Assembly (NCBI GenBank): GCA_903880015.1
Contig: CAIRNS010000017.1
Span: forward strand, 1-39,083
DNA: 39,083 nucleotides
Direction: 5' to 3'
From: an uncultured Elusimicrobia bacterium
GTDB lineage: Bacteria > Elusimicrobiota > Endomicrobiia > Endomicrobiales > CAIRNS01
Positions 17,426-25,736 of this stretch are shown here, piece by piece. Positions within the stretch are counted from its first letter, which is position 1; each line of letters opens with the position of its first letter. The translations under genes and the position numbers were made by a program. Under the pieces are notes generated by a model. The model did no database searches. It was not told the origin of the DNA and saw nothing but the letters and a program-made list of their open reading frames with translations.

Positions 17426-18166
17426 GTGGATAGAAAAAACAGTTTTTTGCCTGTTGCCATTGTGATTGTTTCTTTAGGCACGCTGTGTCTGAGCGGCTGT
17501 ATTGCCACATCCAAGGAAATGATTGATTTGCGCGACGATATCGCACAACTTCAGGTGAAGCTTACCGAAGTCCAGAGAAATCAGGCGGACTTGTCGCTTA
17601 AAATGGATACGATGAACGGTTCCATGGGTGTGCTGACTTCGGCGTTGCAGGAAACTCAGAACCACATGTCCCTGCTCAGCCAGCGGCTCGATGATGTTGA
17701 GGCCAATATCAGTCAGCGGGTCGGAAAACTCTCAGATCAGTCAGCACCGCCCAGCGTAGCTTCCCGGATGGGTCTTGAGCCGACTCCTTCAGATCTTTAT
17801 CGAATGGCGTACAGTGATTTTTCCCGTGGTAAATACGATGTGGCCATTACGGGATTTAAATCATATTTGGAAAAATATTCCAAGGGTGAGCTTGCTCCTC
17901 AGGCGCAATATTATCTTGGCGAATCATATTATTCACGCAGTGAATGGCAAAATGCGTTGGATCAGTACGAATGTGTAGAAAAACTATTTCCGCGATCTGA
18001 AGTCGTTTCGCCCACGCGGCTAAAAAAAGCACAGTGCCTCGAATTGCTTGGGAAAAAAGGGGAAAGCGGCGATATGTTTAAATCAATCATCAAAGATTTC
18101 CCCGGTTCCCAGGAAGCAATCATCGCTCAGGAAAAACTGCATCCTGCAAAATCTCCGGCAAAGTAA
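17426..18166 (+). CDS. cpoB: CpoB/YbgF-like lipoprotein: coiled coil plus TPR
   Basis: This protein of about 246 residues has the CpoB/YbgF layout, with an N-terminal coiled coil (IDLRDDIAQLQVKLTEVQRN, then repeated heptads to about 110) and C-terminal TPRs (LYRMAYSDFSRGKYDVAITG, YYLGESYYSRSEWQNAL). In E. coli CpoB tunes Tol function and peptidoglycan synthesis. It carries a lipobox LSGC (Cys25), unlike the soluble periplasmic CpoB of E. coli. GTG 17426 is preferred for its AGGGGAC Shine-Dalgarno and compact signal peptide; ATG 17396 in the same frame is the alternative. Confidence 0.85.
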   Translation: MDRKNSFLPVAIVIVSLGTLCLSGCIATSKEMIDLRDDIAQLQVKLTEVQRNQADLSLKMDTMNGSMGVLTSALQETQNHMSLLSQRLDDVEANISQRVGKLSDQSAPPSVASRMGLEPTPSDLYRMAYSDFSRGKYDVAITGFKSYLEKYSKGELAPQAQYYLGESYYSRSEWQNALDQYECVEKLFPRSEVVSPTRLKKAQCLELLGKKGESGDMFKSIIKDFPGSQEAIIAQEKLHPAKSPAK

Positions 18167-18178
18167 CGCACCCTGTTC

Positions 18179-18790
18179 ATGATAACGCTTCGTCAGACCT
18201 TTATCGTTTCTCTGGGTCTCCATTGCGCTGTTTTTATATTTTCAGCGATCCGCTGGACTTCTCAGCATCATATTACCTTGCCTATCGAAGTAACATTCTA
18301 TTCGCCTCCTCAGCCGGCACCTGCTCATGCGGCCGTTGTTGAGAAGATCATCGAGCCGCCAAAAAAAGACGAAATTGCCGTTTCAAAGAAAAAGCATGCC
18401 CGGACAGAAAAAAAGGTTGTTGCTCCTTCTCCGGCTCCCGCTCAACCGGCGGCGGTAACGCCTCCGTCGGATACTCCGCCGGCGCCTGCCAGCAGGATCA
18501 GTTTGGATACCAAGAATTTTCCGTACGCTTATTACACGAACATGGTCGTTAAGAAAATCAGCCGTTACTGGCAATGGTCAACGGATTTCGGTTCCTTAAA
18601 AACAGTTGTGTATTTTAAAATCGACAAAGACGGCGTGGTGACTGAAGCAATGGTCAGCGACACTTCTGGTGACAGATTGTTTGACCAGCAGGCCGTGCGG
18701 GCTATAAAATTATCGAGCCCGTTCCCGCCCCTGCCCCAGGAATTCCCCGAGCCCGATTTGGGCGTCTATTTTGAGTTTTCGTATCATTGA
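18179..18790 (+). CDS. TonB/TolA-type energy-transducing protein
   Basis: This 203-residue protein has one N-terminal transmembrane segment (about 6-25), a Pro/Lys/Ala-rich periplasmic linker (about 40-105) and a TonB C-terminal domain. That domain includes YYTNMVVKKISRYWQW, VYFKIDKDGVVTEAMV, SGDRLFDQQAVRAIKLSSPF and PEPDLGVYFEF. Its position between cpoB and tolB, with tolQ/tolR downstream, points to the TolA role: linking the TolQR motor to Pal and TolB. By sequence the C-terminal domain is closer to TonB, so service to another receptor cannot be excluded. Confidence 0.85.
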   Translation: MITLRQTFIVSLGLHCAVFIFSAIRWTSQHHITLPIEVTFYSPPQPAPAHAAVVEKIIEPPKKDEIAVSKKKHARTEKKVVAPSPAPAQPAAVTPPSDTPPAPASRISLDTKNFPYAYYTNMVVKKISRYWQWSTDFGSLKTVVYFKIDKDGVVTEAMVSDTSGDRLFDQQAVRAIKLSSPFPPLPQEFPEPDLGVYFEFSYH

Positions 18791-18843
18791 TGTAAACGGA
18801 CATCCGAAGTTAAGCACCGCAGTTTTTGAAGGGATCTGAAACA

Positions 18844-20115
18844 ATGAAAAAAATAGTTTTGATGTGCGCACTTGTCGGATTGATGCCTGCGATGGCGCCG
18901 GCGACGGATGTGTATTTGAGTTTGTCGAGCCATGCGCAACGGAGCGAGCTGGGGGTGGCAGGTTTTGCTCCGGCGACGCCCACGGTGGATGAATCGAAGC
19001 TTTCCCGAGAGATACAGGAAGTGCTTCGGGATGATCTTTTGTTTTCGCGGTATTTTAACATTATAGAAGAAGGGCCGATGTACACCGGCAAAGAAGAGGA
19101 GCTCAAGGATTGGGAAGCGCGCGGAGCGGCCATGGTTGTCAGCGGTTCTTTGAAAGTTTCCGGCGAAGATGTTCGCCTGATCGGTCGTCTGGTAGATATC
19201 GGGTCAAAACGGGTTGTGTGGGAAAAAAAATACGACGGCAATACACTGTCGTTCCGGCAGCTGGCGCACGACATGAACGACGATATTATTCAACGCTTCA
19301 CCGGTGAGCGCGGTATCGCGCATACGAAAATCGTTTTTACCAATGACCAGACGCAGTATAAAGAATTGTATGTGACTGATTATGACGGCCACAATGTGCG
19401 CAAGCTGACCGGTGATTCTACCATCAACATCTTGCCGAAATGGTCGCCGGACGGCACAGAGATATTGTATACCACCTATCTATACGGCAATCCTGATCTA
19501 TTCATGTATTCAGTCACCGGCGCGCGGCGCAAGCCCGTGTCTCAAAGCCAGGGACTCAACTGTGCGGGGATATTTTCTCCTGATGGAGCGCACATCGCGC
19601 TGACCATGTCGCGGGGTGGCAATCCGCACCTTTATATTATAAACCGTGACGGATCGGTGGTAAAAAAATTAACTTCCGGCATATCCAATAACACCAGTCC
19701 GTGTTTTGCGCCTAACGGCAGGGAAATGGTGTTTATTTCCGACCGCTCAGGTAATCCGCAGCTGTATATCATGAGCCTTGACGGCGGCAATGTCCGGCGG
19801 CTTACGGCAGACGGATTTTGTGATTCGCCGGCATGGTCTCCCCGCGGGGATAGAATTGCATTTACCATGCGCCGGGGGAATGGATCAACATTCGATATTT
19901 ATGTCTATGACCTGGGTACGGGGCAAATAACCCGTCTTACGCAGGACGAACGGCATAATGAAAACCCCACATGGTCACCCGACGGCCGATTCATTGTTTT
20001 TTCTACAACCCGGTCCGGCAGAAAAGAACTGTATTTAATCGCTGCCGACGGATCGGGCCTGCGCCGCCTCTGCGAAATGGCGGGATCATCCGCCACCCCC
20101 AGCTGGGGCCCCTGA
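18844..20115 (+). CDS. tolB: Tol-Pal system beta-propeller protein TolB
   Basis: This 423-residue periplasmic protein has a signal peptide ending near MAPA (about residue 20). The N-terminal TolB domain (SREIQEVLRDDLLFSRYFNI, GAAMVVSGSLKVSGEDVRLI, FRQLAHDMNDDIIQRFTGE) is followed by six PD40-type propeller blades with the recurrent WSPDG, FSPDG, FAPNG, WSPRG motifs. TolB binds Pal and TolA during outer-membrane constriction. ATG 18844 is chosen over TTG 18826 because AAGGGA precedes it and the signal peptide then starts MKKIV. Confidence 0.97.
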   Translation: MKKIVLMCALVGLMPAMAPATDVYLSLSSHAQRSELGVAGFAPATPTVDESKLSREIQEVLRDDLLFSRYFNIIEEGPMYTGKEEELKDWEARGAAMVVSGSLKVSGEDVRLIGRLVDIGSKRVVWEKKYDGNTLSFRQLAHDMNDDIIQRFTGERGIAHTKIVFTNDQTQYKELYVTDYDGHNVRKLTGDSTINILPKWSPDGTEILYTTYLYGNPDLFMYSVTGARRKPVSQSQGLNCAGIFSPDGAHIALTMSRGGNPHLYIINRDGSVVKKLTSGISNNTSPCFAPNGREMVFISDRSGNPQLYIMSLDGGNVRRLTADGFCDSPAWSPRGDRIAFTMRRGNGSTFDIYVYDLGTGQITRLTQDERHNENPTWSPDGRFIVFSTTRSGRKELYLIAADGSGLRRLCEMAGSSATPSWGP

Positions 20116-20167
20116 TACAACCCCGTTAACTAATATGCCCACGATTCCGCTTTTTGTTGTGCAGCCG

Positions 20168-20229
20168 CGAAGCTTGCTTCGACGCCGTTATGTGTACGGC
20201 CCTTTAACCCCGGCAGAGCAAGCTCTGCC
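20168..20229. repeat. Two short hairpins in the tolB-TPR intergenic gap
   Basis: CGAAGC-TT-GCTTCG (20168-20181) and GGCAGAGC-AA-GCTCTGCC (20212-20229) are perfect short palindromes in the 202-bp gap 20116-20317. Neither is followed by a T run, so they are not typical terminators; they may be a third family of interspersed palindromes. Confidence 0.6.
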
Positions 20230-20300
20230 GCTAGAGTGATAACCGGCTTCGGCAAAGGTCCTGTTGGGGAGTAAATGCGGGAGACGAAAACGGGTAAATA

Positions 20301-20309
20301 TGGTATAAT
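20301..20309 (+). promoter_or_regulatory. Extended -10 promoter next to the TPR gene start
   Basis: TGGTATAAT is a perfect extended -10 (TGnTATAAT). Its last base is 9 bp before ATG 20318, and no Shine-Dalgarno is present between. Initiation at the usual distance would give an mRNA with a leader of 0-3 bases. Confidence 0.5.
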
Positions 20310-20317
20310 TACACCTC

Positions 20318-23047
20318 ATGAAAAACTGTATTATTGGATTACTTCTTCTTTCAATGTTGCCGTCGTTGTCGCATGCTGATTTTATTGTCGGCGAAAAGTT
20401 GTTCGCGGGGGAAAAATTCCCTGCGGCGATAACGGAATTCCGTTCTACTGCTGTTCATGAGATGGGCACGGTAACAGGCGAAAAAGCACAAATCAGATTG
20501 GCTGACTGCTATTTCGCTATAGGGGATTATGAACAGGCGCAAGCAAATTATCAGCAATTTATTGTTCAATATCCGCAAAGCGAATTCCGCGATGATGTTG
20601 AATTTTTTCTTGCCCGCTCATTATTCCGTCAGCAGAAATACGACGAATCCATCGCCGTATATGAAAATTTCCTGACCACCTATAAAAACAGTTCTTATTA
20701 TCCTGACGCCTGCTATGGCCAAGCGTGTTGTTTGTTCTACCAGGAGAAATATACTGCTGCCTTGTCCCGACTGGGCGTGTTGATCAATTCCTATAAAAAT
20801 CGGACTGATTTGAAAGAAGGGGCGCAGTATTACGCGGGAGAAGCATGGTTCCAGCGCGGCAGTTATGTGGACGCCGGCCGGGAATTCCGGAAGTTTCTCG
20901 TTGAGTATCCCCGCTCGAGCTATGTTCCTTTGGTCCGCTATCGCTTGGCGCAATCGCTGCGTTGCCGGGGAAAAATGAAGGACGCCCGGGAAGAGTTTGA
21001 AATGATCATTGCCGGGTCGGTGCCGGCGGACATGAAAGCACTCACCATTTACGAATTGGCGGAAACATATCTCTTTGAAGGTAATTATAAAGCAGCGGTG
21101 GTTCAGTATCAGGAAATAGTTGCTACAGCCGATGATCCCGATATCGTTGCTCAGTCCTATTTTAATGTCGGCTGGTGCAATCTTATGATGAATGATTTTG
21201 CCCGCGCTCGTCAGTTTTTTGGCGATCTTCCCCGTCGGTATCCCACTGCGGAAATTATCCCTTCAGCAGCGTATTGCGCGGGACTGAGTTGTTATCTCAG
21301 CGGCAGTTATGGCGACACGATTGCCGTTTTCGACCGGTTTGTAAAAAAATACCCCAAGAATCTTTTAGCCGGCGACGCGCTGTATTGGTCTGGCTGGAGC
21401 AAATTCAAGCGCAAAGAAATGCCTGAGGCCTTAAAAGTATTCCAGCAAATTACGCGGAAATTCCCTCAGTCCGATTGTCGTGAAAAGGCTGATTTTATGC
21501 AGGCAGAATGTTATTTCCAGATGGGGGAATTCGATACTGCCCGCAAGTACTACCAGCAGTTTCTCGACCGCTACCCCTCAACAGATTTGTTCGATGATGC
21601 GCTCTATGGTATTGGCCGCTCTTTTGCCGGTCGGGGCGACTTTGGCATGGCGCGGGATGTGTATCAAAAGCTCATCCTAAAGTTTCCGCAAAGCGAATTG
21701 ATATTTGCGGCGCGGATGGATGTGGCTAACAGCTACTTGTTCCAAGGGGAATATGACAAGGCGATAGAACTGTACCGGGCAATGAAGAACAGTCCTGAGG
21801 TTGATTTCCGCATCGGGTTTGCCTACTATAAGAAAAGCGATTATCTCAAAGCTGCCGAAAAGTTTGCCACCGTCAAGGATAAGAACTTTTCCAACCGTGA
21901 TGAAGCGTTGTATTATCTCGGCTGGAGTTATTATAAGCAAAAAAAGTATGACGAAGCCACTACGCAGTTTCAGGCAGTTCTTTCACTCGTGCCTGATTCG
22001 CCGCTGGCCCCGGAATCACATCTGCGGCTTGCGGACATATACTGGGCTCGAAAACAGCTTGCCCTCGCCCAAGAGACCTACCAGGCGGTCATTGACCGCT
22101 ATCCCCGGAGTTCCGTGGCGCCCTATGCATTATACGCGCTCGGGGAGTGCTACAACAAGTCAGGCGCCCAGGATAAGGCATTGTCTGTATGGACAACACT
22201 GGTGGATAAATACCCGCTCTCAAATCTGACTGCCGAAATCAATTTTCAGGTGGCCGAATATTTGTGTACTCAAAAAAATTATCCGTTGGCGCAAAAGGCC
22301 TATCAGGTGCTGCAGAGCAACTATCCGAACTCAGAATTAGCGCGGCGCTCACAGTTCAAACTCGGAGAGATCCAAATGACTCTCGGAAATTTTGTTGCTG
22401 CCACTGATATCTTTCAGGCGATCATCCGCGATAATCCCGCCACCGAGTTTGGCGCTCAGGGCCAGATGAAACTGGCGGAAATAAGCGTGGCGCTTGATAA
22501 ACTGCGCGGGGCAATCGGATTATACCGCAAAGTCGTTGATGATTATCCGTCAACTGCTCAGGCGCCTCAAGCGCAGTTAATGATTGCAAAAATTTGGGAC
22601 AAGCTTCAGGAACATTCGCTTGCACAGAAGGCATACGAAATGGTGCTGACTAAATTCCCCAAGAGTGAACCTGCCGCGCAGACATTGCTTGCGCGCGGTG
22701 TTGATAATGAGACCGGCGGCAGGTATGATGCGGCGATAGATAATTTCCGTCTGGCCGCTGAATCATTTCAGGGTGCGGTATCCGCGGAAGCCCAAAAGCG
22801 ATTGGGTGATATATTCTTTATTCGAAAATTGTATAAGGAAGCCACGGTCGAGTATTTGAAAACAGCCTATTTATTCCGCGACTATCCTGCATTTTCCGCT
22901 GAGGCGCAGTTCCTCGCCGGTAAATCATGCGAGGCCTACAACCAACTGGCGGAAGCCCGTAATGCGTATAAACGCACCATGACTTTTTTCGCAACGACTT
23001 TGTGGGCGGCTGAAGCCGAAAAGCGTTTGGATGAATTGAAAAAATGA
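20318..23047 (+). CDS. Large periplasmic TPR-repeat protein
   Basis: This 909-residue protein has a signal peptide (MKNCIIGLLLLSMLPSLSHA) and then tetratricopeptide repeats over nearly its full length. Typical units are YFAIGDYEQAQANYQQFIVQ, FRQQKYDESIAVYENFL, YFQMGEFDTARKYYQQFLDR and YYKQKKYDEATTQFQAVL, often separated by YP(Q/R/N)S turns. The repeat type resembles CpoB/YbgF and BamD-like envelope TPRs. It lies between tolB and a predicted outer-membrane barrel with which it overlaps by 4 bp (ATGA), so the two are probably made together. A periplasmic scaffold for the Tol machine or the barrel is plausible; no enzymatic motif is visible. Confidence 0.9.
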   Translation: MKNCIIGLLLLSMLPSLSHADFIVGEKLFAGEKFPAAITEFRSTAVHEMGTVTGEKAQIRLADCYFAIGDYEQAQANYQQFIVQYPQSEFRDDVEFFLARSLFRQQKYDESIAVYENFLTTYKNSSYYPDACYGQACCLFYQEKYTAALSRLGVLINSYKNRTDLKEGAQYYAGEAWFQRGSYVDAGREFRKFLVEYPRSSYVPLVRYRLAQSLRCRGKMKDAREEFEMIIAGSVPADMKALTIYELAETYLFEGNYKAAVVQYQEIVATADDPDIVAQSYFNVGWCNLMMNDFARARQFFGDLPRRYPTAEIIPSAAYCAGLSCYLSGSYGDTIAVFDRFVKKYPKNLLAGDALYWSGWSKFKRKEMPEALKVFQQITRKFPQSDCREKADFMQAECYFQMGEFDTARKYYQQFLDRYPSTDLFDDALYGIGRSFAGRGDFGMARDVYQKLILKFPQSELIFAARMDVANSYLFQGEYDKAIELYRAMKNSPEVDFRIGFAYYKKSDYLKAAEKFATVKDKNFSNRDEALYYLGWSYYKQKKYDEATTQFQAVLSLVPDSPLAPESHLRLADIYWARKQLALAQETYQAVIDRYPRSSVAPYALYALGECYNKSGAQDKALSVWTTLVDKYPLSNLTAEINFQVAEYLCTQKNYPLAQKAYQVLQSNYPNSELARRSQFKLGEIQMTLGNFVAATDIFQAIIRDNPATEFGAQGQMKLAEISVALDKLRGAIGLYRKVVDDYPSTAQAPQAQLMIAKIWDKLQEHSLAQKAYEMVLTKFPKSEPAAQTLLARGVDNETGGRYDAAIDNFRLAAESFQGAVSAEAQKRLGDIFFIRKLYKEATVEYLKTAYLFRDYPAFSAEAQFLAGKSCEAYNQLAEARNAYKRTMTFFATTLWAAEAEKRLDELKK

Positions 23048-24507
23048 CCCGCTGCCTGCTGAGATGTCTTTTCTTTGCGGCAGCGAGCATCAGTATCTGC
23101 GGTTTTTTATTCGCCGATGACGATGTGGATCATTTTATTTTGCCAGAAACGCCGCCGACGATAGACCGGCTTAAAAAACCGCCGCTCGATAAACCAACCC
23201 TTAAACGGCAGAACTTTCTGCCGCAAACCGACATCATACTGCCGCCGGTTCTTTTGGGGTATAATTTCTTTCCGTTCTTTTTGCCGGAATATGCGCGAAC
23301 GATTGGTATGGCTGCCGGCAGTTTTTCTTCGCGGATGGGGCAGTTTTCTTATGCTTCGCCCGGCAATGTTACGGTGCAGTACCGGATGTTTCGCAGTGAC
23401 GGGGAATCGCCGGGGTTGTATCAGGAACAACGATTGTTTTCCACAGCGGGCGAACAGTTTTTGCAATCCCCGGTTCGCATCAAGTGGGATGCGCATAGCG
23501 ACGAGAGCGTGGTGTTTGATCAAAATCAAAAACAATATGCACTCACCGCGGGCGTTATCGGATATCCGCAGAAAAATATCCGTCTGGGTGCCGATGCATC
23601 CTATGAAACGGGGCAACTGGGCTTGCACGACAAGAACGAGAATATCCGCGGCGGGATGAGTCTGTTGTGGCAGCCGAAAGAACGGCATTCCGTTGATGTG
23701 TCTGTGACCGGTGAAAGCGATACAGCTTTTAGCGATACGCGGGATTTCACGAGCGCGGAGTTTATCTATACCATTGAACCGTTGACGGCGTTAACCGTAG
23801 GCAGTGGCTGCCGCTATCTCAAGGATGCCGTGTTCCCTTACGGGAATATCACCTGGTTTGCTTTTCACCGTGTCCGTGTGAGTGTTGTTTACCGGCCCGG
23901 ATTCGAAAAATTGTCATGGACAGAAACATATCTGAAGAACCGCTGGTACGCAGCGGCAAACCCCCTGCTGGCGTATCCGGAAAACACTTTTTGTTTGACG
24001 GAAGAAATGGCGTATCATCAGGGTGAGCGAACCGTTATGACGGCAAGATTTACTCAGAAAAAGCAGAAGAATTATCTTTTTTGGGAACAACCCGTCGGAG
24101 CGCTGGTGCTGACACCGGGTAACGGTCCTGAAACAGCTTTGCATGAAGTGTGTTGTGATTTTTCTCATCAGGGCGATATCTTTTTCGGCCGCGCATCCGT
24201 GACCGCCCGTTCGGACAGCAATGCTCCGTTGGTGCCCGAATACCGGAGTACTGCGGAACTGGGATGCACCGTGGCATCATGGACCATAAGCGTGGGATAT
24301 GACTATATCGATTCTCGATTGGTTCGACAAGGATCTTTGGAACGATTGGATGCCCAGGGATCGGTAACCGCAGGAATAAAGAAACGACTGGGCAGTGCAG
24401 AAGCCGCAATTACGGTAGACAACATCACCGGCCAGCGCTTGACGCTTCAACCCGGTTTTGTCCGTGAACAGCCCAGTGTCATCGGCAGCTTAACGGTACA
24501 ATTTTAA
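23044..24507 (+). CDS. Predicted outer-membrane beta-barrel protein, unknown function
   Basis: This 487-residue protein has a signal peptide ending near FLFA (about residue 24) and a Pro-rich stretch (about 33-65, PETPPTIDRLKKPPLDKP). About 400 residues follow with alternating polar/hydrophobic strands and many aromatic residues (VTVQYRMFRSD, IRLGADASYETGQLGL, WTISVGYDYID), ending in a strand with terminal Phe (SLTVQF), the classic Bam-recognised end. No TonB plug domain or named porin motif is recognised. ATGA overlap with the TPR gene implies coupled translation. The assignment rests on strand pattern and C-terminus, not on a recognised family. Confidence 0.75.
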   Translation: MTRCLLRCLFFAAASISICGFLFADDDVDHFILPETPPTIDRLKKPPLDKPTLKRQNFLPQTDIILPPVLLGYNFFPFFLPEYARTIGMAAGSFSSRMGQFSYASPGNVTVQYRMFRSDGESPGLYQEQRLFSTAGEQFLQSPVRIKWDAHSDESVVFDQNQKQYALTAGVIGYPQKNIRLGADASYETGQLGLHDKNENIRGGMSLLWQPKERHSVDVSVTGESDTAFSDTRDFTSAEFIYTIEPLTALTVGSGCRYLKDAVFPYGNITWFAFHRVRVSVVYRPGFEKLSWTETYLKNRWYAAANPLLAYPENTFCLTEEMAYHQGERTVMTARFTQKKQKNYLFWEQPVGALVLTPGNGPETALHEVCCDFSHQGDIFFGRASVTARSDSNAPLVPEYRSTAELGCTVASWTISVGYDYIDSRLVRQGSLERLDAQGSVTAGIKKRLGSAEAAITVDNITGQRLTLQPGFVREQPSVIGSLTVQF

Positions 24508-24560
24508 GGCAAAACCCCCTCAATCCCCCTGTGTCAGAGGGGGGCCAAGGGGGGTTTGAA
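24507..24560. repeat. Diverged family A palindromic repeat before tolQ
   Basis: AAACCCCCT...AATCCCCCTGTGTCAGAGGGG...CCAAGGGGGGTTT forms a nested inverted repeat right after the barrel gene stop. It shares CCCCCTGTGTC with the copies near 6241 and 7171. The remaining gap to 24626 carries only a GGGGGGC ribosome-binding-like site. Confidence 0.7.
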
Positions 24561-24626
24561 GTTTGCAATTACAAGAATTAGAAACAAGCATGTCCAATAA
24601 TACGCCATTAAGCCAGGGGGGCAGTA

Positions 24627-25256
24627 ATGTTTGAAGGGAAAACAGTGTGGCAGATTTTTGCGATGGGCGGATTTTCCATGTACATACTCTTGCTATGCTC
24701 GGTAGTTTCCGTGGGCGTTGCTTTGGAACGGTTATTATCGTATCGTGCGAAGTCGCGTATTGCGGTTCGTACATTCATGGATATGATTACTGAGAATGTT
24801 GAGCGGGGCGATAGTAAAAAAGCGATAGCGTACTGCGAGACGAGCTACACGCCGATAACGGCTGTTGTCCGCGCCGGGCTCAAAAAAAACGGCCATGACG
24901 AGAAAGAGATCACCAGCGCGATGGAGCGGGAGATCATGATCGAGACGGTGAAACTGGAGCACTATACCACCATTATCGGGACGATCGGCAATATCGCGGT
25001 ATATATCGGATTGTTCGGGACCGTTATCGGCATCATCAAATCGTTTCACAATATTTCCGTGCTCGGATCCGGCGGTATAACGGTGGTTATCGGCGGGGTT
25101 GCCGAAGCTCTCATAACGACGGCGAGCGGGTTGTTCGTTGCCATACCCGCCGTAGTCGCTTACAATTATTTCATTCGGCGGGTGGATACCTTTGTCACTG
25201 AAATGGAATACTGTGCGTCCCAGACCCTGGACCTACTGATTTCGCAAAGGAAATAA
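24627..25256 (+). CDS. tolQ: TolQ/ExbB/MotA-family proton channel protein
   Basis: This 209-residue inner-membrane protein has the TolQ/ExbB layout: one N-terminal transmembrane helix (about 11-32), a cytoplasmic loop with LERLLSYRAKSR and AVVRAGLKKNG, and two further helices (about 112-135 and 150-178). The family sequence IGTIGNIAVYIGLFGTVIGIIKSF is split across the second helix, and GVAEALITTASGLFVAIPAVVAYNYF matches the third. It uses the proton gradient with TolR to drive the TolA/TonB arm. Assigned as TolQ from cluster context; ExbB is the alternative name. Confidence 0.93.
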   Translation: MFEGKTVWQIFAMGGFSMYILLLCSVVSVGVALERLLSYRAKSRIAVRTFMDMITENVERGDSKKAIAYCETSYTPITAVVRAGLKKNGHDEKEITSAMEREIMIETVKLEHYTTIIGTIGNIAVYIGLFGTVIGIIKSFHNISVLGSGGITVVIGGVAEALITTASGLFVAIPAVVAYNYFIRRVDTFVTEMEYCASQTLDLLISQRK

Positions 25257-25258
25257 CA

Positions 25259-25300
25259 ATGCAGAAAAAGAAGAATATCCCGTGGCGGTTTGTTTCATGA
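25259..25300 (+). CDS. Possible 13-codon leader ORF before tolR
   Basis: ATG 25259 follows AAAGGAAATA and opens a 13-residue frame (MQKKKNIPWRFVS) whose stop overlaps the tolR ATG as ATGA at 25297. The tolR start has no good Shine-Dalgarno of its own, so this short frame could couple tolR translation to tolQ. It could equally be a remnant of a frameshifted longer N-terminus of tolR. Confidence 0.35.
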   Translation: MQKKKNIPWRFVS

Positions 25301-25713
25301 GACGCCCGATTAAGCGCGGCAGGGTGATGGCGGAAATCAATATCACGCCGTTTACCGATGTGGTGCTGGTGTTGCTGATTATTTTTATGATCACGACCCC
25401 CATGCTGGTTCAGCCCGGCATCAAGATAAAACTGCCCAAAGCCAACGCCGCGGAAACCGACAGCGACAAGAACATTACCATTACCATCAATTCCCTCGGT
25501 GAAGTGTTTTTGGAAAATAAACATATCGACATAACCCTTCTCAAAGAACGCCTGGTGGCGAAACTCTACAACCGGCAGGATATGCCGGTGGTGGTCAAAG
25601 GGGATAAAGAAGTGAAATATGATACCGTCATAAAAATTATCGATATTGCCAAACAGGCGGGAGCTAAGAAGTTTGCGTTGGCGGTTGAGATACAGAAGGA
25701 TGCGGCGCGATAA
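25297..25713 (+). CDS. tolR: TolR/ExbD-family protein
   Basis: This 138-residue protein has a short basic cytoplasmic tail (MRRPIKRGRVMAEINITPF), one transmembrane helix carrying the conserved proton-path Asp (FTDVVLVLLIIFMITTPML) and a periplasmic domain with IKLPKAN, ITINSLGEVFLENKHI and the end segment VVKGDKEVKYDTVIKIIDIA. The pattern is that of TolR/ExbD. ATG 25297 fits the family start; GTG 25282 in the same frame adds five residues and is less likely. It follows tolQ after 40 bp. Confidence 0.93.
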   Translation: MRRPIKRGRVMAEINITPFTDVVLVLLIIFMITTPMLVQPGIKIKLPKANAAETDSDKNITITINSLGEVFLENKHIDITLLKERLVAKLYNRQDMPVVVKGDKEVKYDTVIKIIDIAKQAGAKKFALAVEIQKDAAR

Positions 25714-25736
25714 TACGGATAGTAGCGTAATTTTCT

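Noticed and set aside
20116-20317. tRNA or small RNA in the tolB-TPR gap
   Set aside because: The hairpins do not make a cloverleaf and no T-loop or anticodon arm is present.
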